From an uncultured Lachnospiraceae bacterium (GTDB lineage: Bacteria > Bacillota_A > Clostridia > Lachnospirales > Lachnospiraceae), in contig CAMWMM010000246.1 of the NCBI GenBank assembly GCA_947175285.1, forward strand, positions 1 to 7,270: a DNA stretch of 7,270 nt. The letters run 5' to 3'. The notes under the pieces were generated by a model. It did not search any database, had not been told where the DNA came from, and saw only the letters and a program-made list of their open reading frames with translations. Below are positions 5,380-7,270 of this stretch, one piece after another; the stretch's first letter is position 1; every line of letters starts with the position of its first letter. A program made the position numbers and the translations under genes.

Positions 5380-6342
5380 ATGATTGACTTCTATTTCCAA
5401 TTAAGACAACAAATGATAGAAACAATGCAAAATTCCTTAAAGCAGGTGCGGCAGGTACTTGGATTTGGAGTACAAGAGTTTAGCGATATTGTTGGATTGA
5501 CAAGACAAACTGTTAACAATTTAGAAAGCAGAAAAAACAAAATGAGTGCAACACAATATGTTGCAATATGTGCGGTGATAGACCATTGCACTAAAGATAG
5601 ACCTGAATTACTACAAGTGCTTTCTACTATATTGTCATCAAATGATACAGTTGAGAATAGTACTGTTTTTTTATCTATTGAAAATGGTTCATTATTGAAA
5701 AAATGGTTTTTGTGTTTTCCAGATGATTCAAAAATTACAGGCATCTTTCATGAAGAAAGTGATGTGATTAAGCAGGAACATTTTGATGGTATTGCAAGTA
5801 GTTACAAAATATTTTTGGATGAAACTATTTTGTGCGAAGAAGGATTTGGTGACTGGTTACAGCAAGTTTCTGAGACTATGAAGAAAAATCATAATAGTTT
5901 TTTGGTGCCTTTAAAAGTTGTAGAAAATATACAGGGAAAAATAGTTTCATCTGACCCACTTGTTGTAGAACATTCACAAAGGGGGCTAAACCTTTTGATG
6001 CATATGCAGCGACAGGATGTGGTTGAAATACGAGGAGAAAAGGGTGACGTAAATGCCATAAGCACCTTTATTTCCGTTTTTGCAAAATTTAAATGTGTAA
6101 ACCGATTGGCTCTGTTAACACAAAATAGAAATCTGGCAAATCAAATATTATCTTTGAATAATGAGGATATTGGTGGGTTTAATATTTTAGTAACAAAATT
6201 TGATAAGAAGGTGGGATTACTTAAATGGTATGAGGACACAAGTGATTTTGATTCTGGGGAAATTCTTTCAGACGAAGTTGAAGAAGCCGAAATGACCACT
6301 GATTTAAATTCTGCGTTGAAAGGATGGGAAACAATTGAATAA
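5380..6342 (+). CDS. XRE-type HTH protein with degenerate C-terminal PIN-like domain
   Basis: The 320-residue protein has an N-terminal Cro/CI-like DNA-binding domain (about 20-70; VQEFSDIVGLTRQTVNNLES is the helix-turn-helix, followed by KMSATQYVAI). A middle region (about 75-140) has no recognised fold. A PIN-like domain follows at about 142-275. PIN domains are metal-dependent ribonucleases using three or four acidic residues. Here the first (D147 in IFLDETIL), second (E182 in VPLKVVENI) and a middle Asp (D223) can be seen, but the last site reads LLTQNRNLA, with N249 and N251 where the next gene has D131 and D133. The domain is therefore probably weakened or inactive as a nuclease. The C-terminus (285-310) is strongly acidic. 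It lies 17 bases before its paralogue-containing partner in one operon and probably autoregulates it, perhaps also pairing with the partner's PIN domain. It could instead be a plain regulator that inherited a PIN fold. Confidence 0.7.
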   Translation: MIDFYFQLRQQMIETMQNSLKQVRQVLGFGVQEFSDIVGLTRQTVNNLESRKNKMSATQYVAICAVIDHCTKDRPELLQVLSTILSSNDTVENSTVFLSIENGSLLKKWFLCFPDDSKITGIFHEESDVIKQEHFDGIASSYKIFLDETILCEEGFGDWLQQVSETMKKNHNSFLVPLKVVENIQGKIVSSDPLVVEHSQRGLNLLMHMQRQDVVEIRGEKGDVNAISTFISVFAKFKCVNRLALLTQNRNLANQILSLNNEDIGGFNILVTKFDKKVGLLKWYEDTSDFDSGEILSDEVEEAEMTTDLNSALKGWETIE

Positions 6343-6345
6343 CTA

Positions 6346-6353
6346 TAGGAGGT
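6346..6353 (+). promoter_or_regulatory. Strong ribosome site of the PIN-kinase gene
   Basis: TAGGAGGT with a core AGGAGG (6347-6352) stands 7 bases before the ATG at 6360 and 3 bases after the previous stop. It is a near-perfect Shine-Dalgarno sequence and fixes the start, suggesting the second protein is made at least as efficiently as the first. Confidence 0.85.
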
Positions 6354-6359
6354 ACAACT

Positions 6360-7270
6360 ATGGCAATGGGTACAAGCAAAAAAGAAGATTATGCACGTAG
6401 TATAATGGAGTCGTATGTTAGAGAATGGAAAATATTTATTGATACATGTAGTCTTCTTCATTTTGCCTCGGATAAGTTTTGGATGAATGTGATTCCTCTT
6501 TTGAGACAGTATCAGGCAAAGATTATCATTCCATTGAGATGTATAGAAGAATTAGAAAAACACTCTAAAAATGCTGGGAAACCGGACTTGGCTAAAAAAT
6601 CTAATGATACTTTAAAGATTTTACAACAGCTAATTAAGGCTGATTTTGTTGAAATAAGAGGAGAAAAAACAGACAATTTTGTGGATAATGTCTTTCAGGT
6701 TGTCTTTACCAAATTTAGAATGACTCACAAGTTATTGCTGATTACTCAAGATAATGATTTGGCAAAAGATATTCTTGCTTTAAATGGAAATAAGTCTGTT
6801 AAAGCCAACCAGGTTAATGTAAAAAGAGTTAACCAATATGGATTTTTAAGTGGTTTTTCTTGGGACGAAGACAAGGAGAAATCCACTGAGGAAAGAAATG
6901 ATATGAATCCAGATGAAATTTTTAGAGTTTGTAAATCTGTTACTTTAGTTGCAGATACACCTATGAAAGTAAGTCATATTCCCAAAGAACAAGAAACCGT
7001 GTATACGTCACGTGGATCTATAAGATTAATAAAAGAAGTAGCAGCAGGCGGTGAAGGTATTATTTATACAACTAATACTCCTTATGTTGCAAAGATATAT
7101 AAAAGAGAAAATAATACAAAAAGAAAATATGAAAAGATAAAATTAATGTTAACTAAGCCGATTGACTGCGAAGGCATTTGTTCTCCTGTTGCAGCCTTAT
7201 ATAATTCTAACAAAGAGTTTGTTGGGTACTTAATGCCAAAGGCGAATGGAAAGGAATTGCAGAAGAGTAT
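6360..7270 (+). CDS. PIN domain fused to a YegI/TerY-P-type protein kinase (partial, 3' end outside)
   Basis: 303 codons are visible and the frame is open at the window edge. Residues 22 to about 160 form a PIN domain with a complete acidic set: D28 in IFIDTCSLL, E63/E64 in IPLRCIEELEKH, D105 or D109, and D131/D133 in LLITQDNDLAKDIL. It should be an active ribonuclease of the PhoH-associated/VapC-like kind. A charged linker (about 165-215) leads to a kinase N-lobe: beta-1 RLIKEVAAGGEGIIY with a Gly-rich loop (229-233), VAIK-type Lys K245 in YVAKIYK, a candidate helix-C Glu (E258 in RKYEKIKLML), and the hinge FVGYLMPKANGKEL. The pattern GGEG...aKiY...K...ML...VGylMP is that of YegI-type kinases found with vWA (TerY) and PP2C partners. 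The catalytic HRD and DFG motifs would lie beyond the window. The gene follows the HTH-PIN gene in one operon. Substrate and role are unknown; a stress or defence effector is an inference. Confidence 0.75.
   Translation, partial: MAMGTSKKEDYARSIMESYVREWKIFIDTCSLLHFASDKFWMNVIPLLRQYQAKIIIPLRCIEELEKHSKNAGKPDLAKKSNDTLKILQQLIKADFVEIRGEKTDNFVDNVFQVVFTKFRMTHKLLLITQDNDLAKDILALNGNKSVKANQVNVKRVNQYGFLSGFSWDEDKEKSTEERNDMNPDEIFRVCKSVTLVADTPMKVSHIPKEQETVYTSRGSIRLIKEVAAGGEGIIYTTNTPYVAKIYKRENNTKRKYEKIKLMLTKPIDCEGICSPVAALYNSNKEFVGYLMPKANGKELQKS

Noticed and set aside
6141..6461. Minus-strand 106-codon frame across the PIN operon junction
   Set aside because: It is antisense to two well-supported genes, and its AT-rich, Ser/Phe-rich product is a shadow.
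1..7270. CRISPR arrays, tRNA, rRNA, riboswitches and attachment-site core repeats
   Set aside because: No regularly spaced repeats, cloverleaf or known aptamer pattern was seen on either strand, and no convincing direct repeat bounds the phage block within the window.

Overview
The window looks like accessory DNA from a low-to-moderate GC Firmicute, most likely a gut clostridium of the Lachnospiraceae type. Reasons are the strong AGGAGG-like ribosome sites, TTGACA/TATAAT promoters, AT-rich intergenic DNA, and phage proteins I recognise by eye as resembling that group. No database search was possible, so the taxonomy is an inference.

Layout. Bases 1-200 hold two hairpins resembling the 3' end of an IS200/IS605-type element, then a strong hairpin terminator. 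Bases 201-1958 are read leftwards: a Uma2-family PD-(D/E)XK nuclease-like gene with its own promoter, a replication-protein pseudogene broken by two frameshifts (901-1698), and a small HTH regulator (1713-1958). Bases 1959-2170 are a divergent promoter region with operator-like direct repeats. Bases 2171-5274 are read rightwards and are a decayed prophage packaging, head and connector block. It contains an in-frame chimera of a HIRAN-domain protein and the C-terminus of a large terminase, a portal gene frameshifted at a C run and then cut short by a deletion, a head-closure-like protein, a frameshifted HK97-gp10-like gene, a DUF5026-like protein and a tail-terminator-like protein. No major capsid, prohead protease, tail tube or lysis gene lies between them, so at least two internal deletions are implied and the phage should be defective.

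From 5275 on the DNA is visibly more AT-rich and unrelated to the phage block. A new promoter drives a two-gene operon. The first gene encodes an XRE-type HTH protein with a C-terminal PIN-like domain that lacks the usual last acidic residues. The second, 17 bases on, encodes an intact-looking PIN domain followed by the N-lobe of a YegI/TerY-P-type protein kinase and runs off the window. The two PIN domains are clearly paralogous. A regulator with a degenerate nuclease domain paired with a nuclease-kinase fusion is the most interesting item here. It is a candidate defence or stress-response cassette, but function is not shown by the sequence.

The whole reads as a mobile-DNA graveyard into which, or next to which, an apparently intact PIN/kinase cargo module sits.
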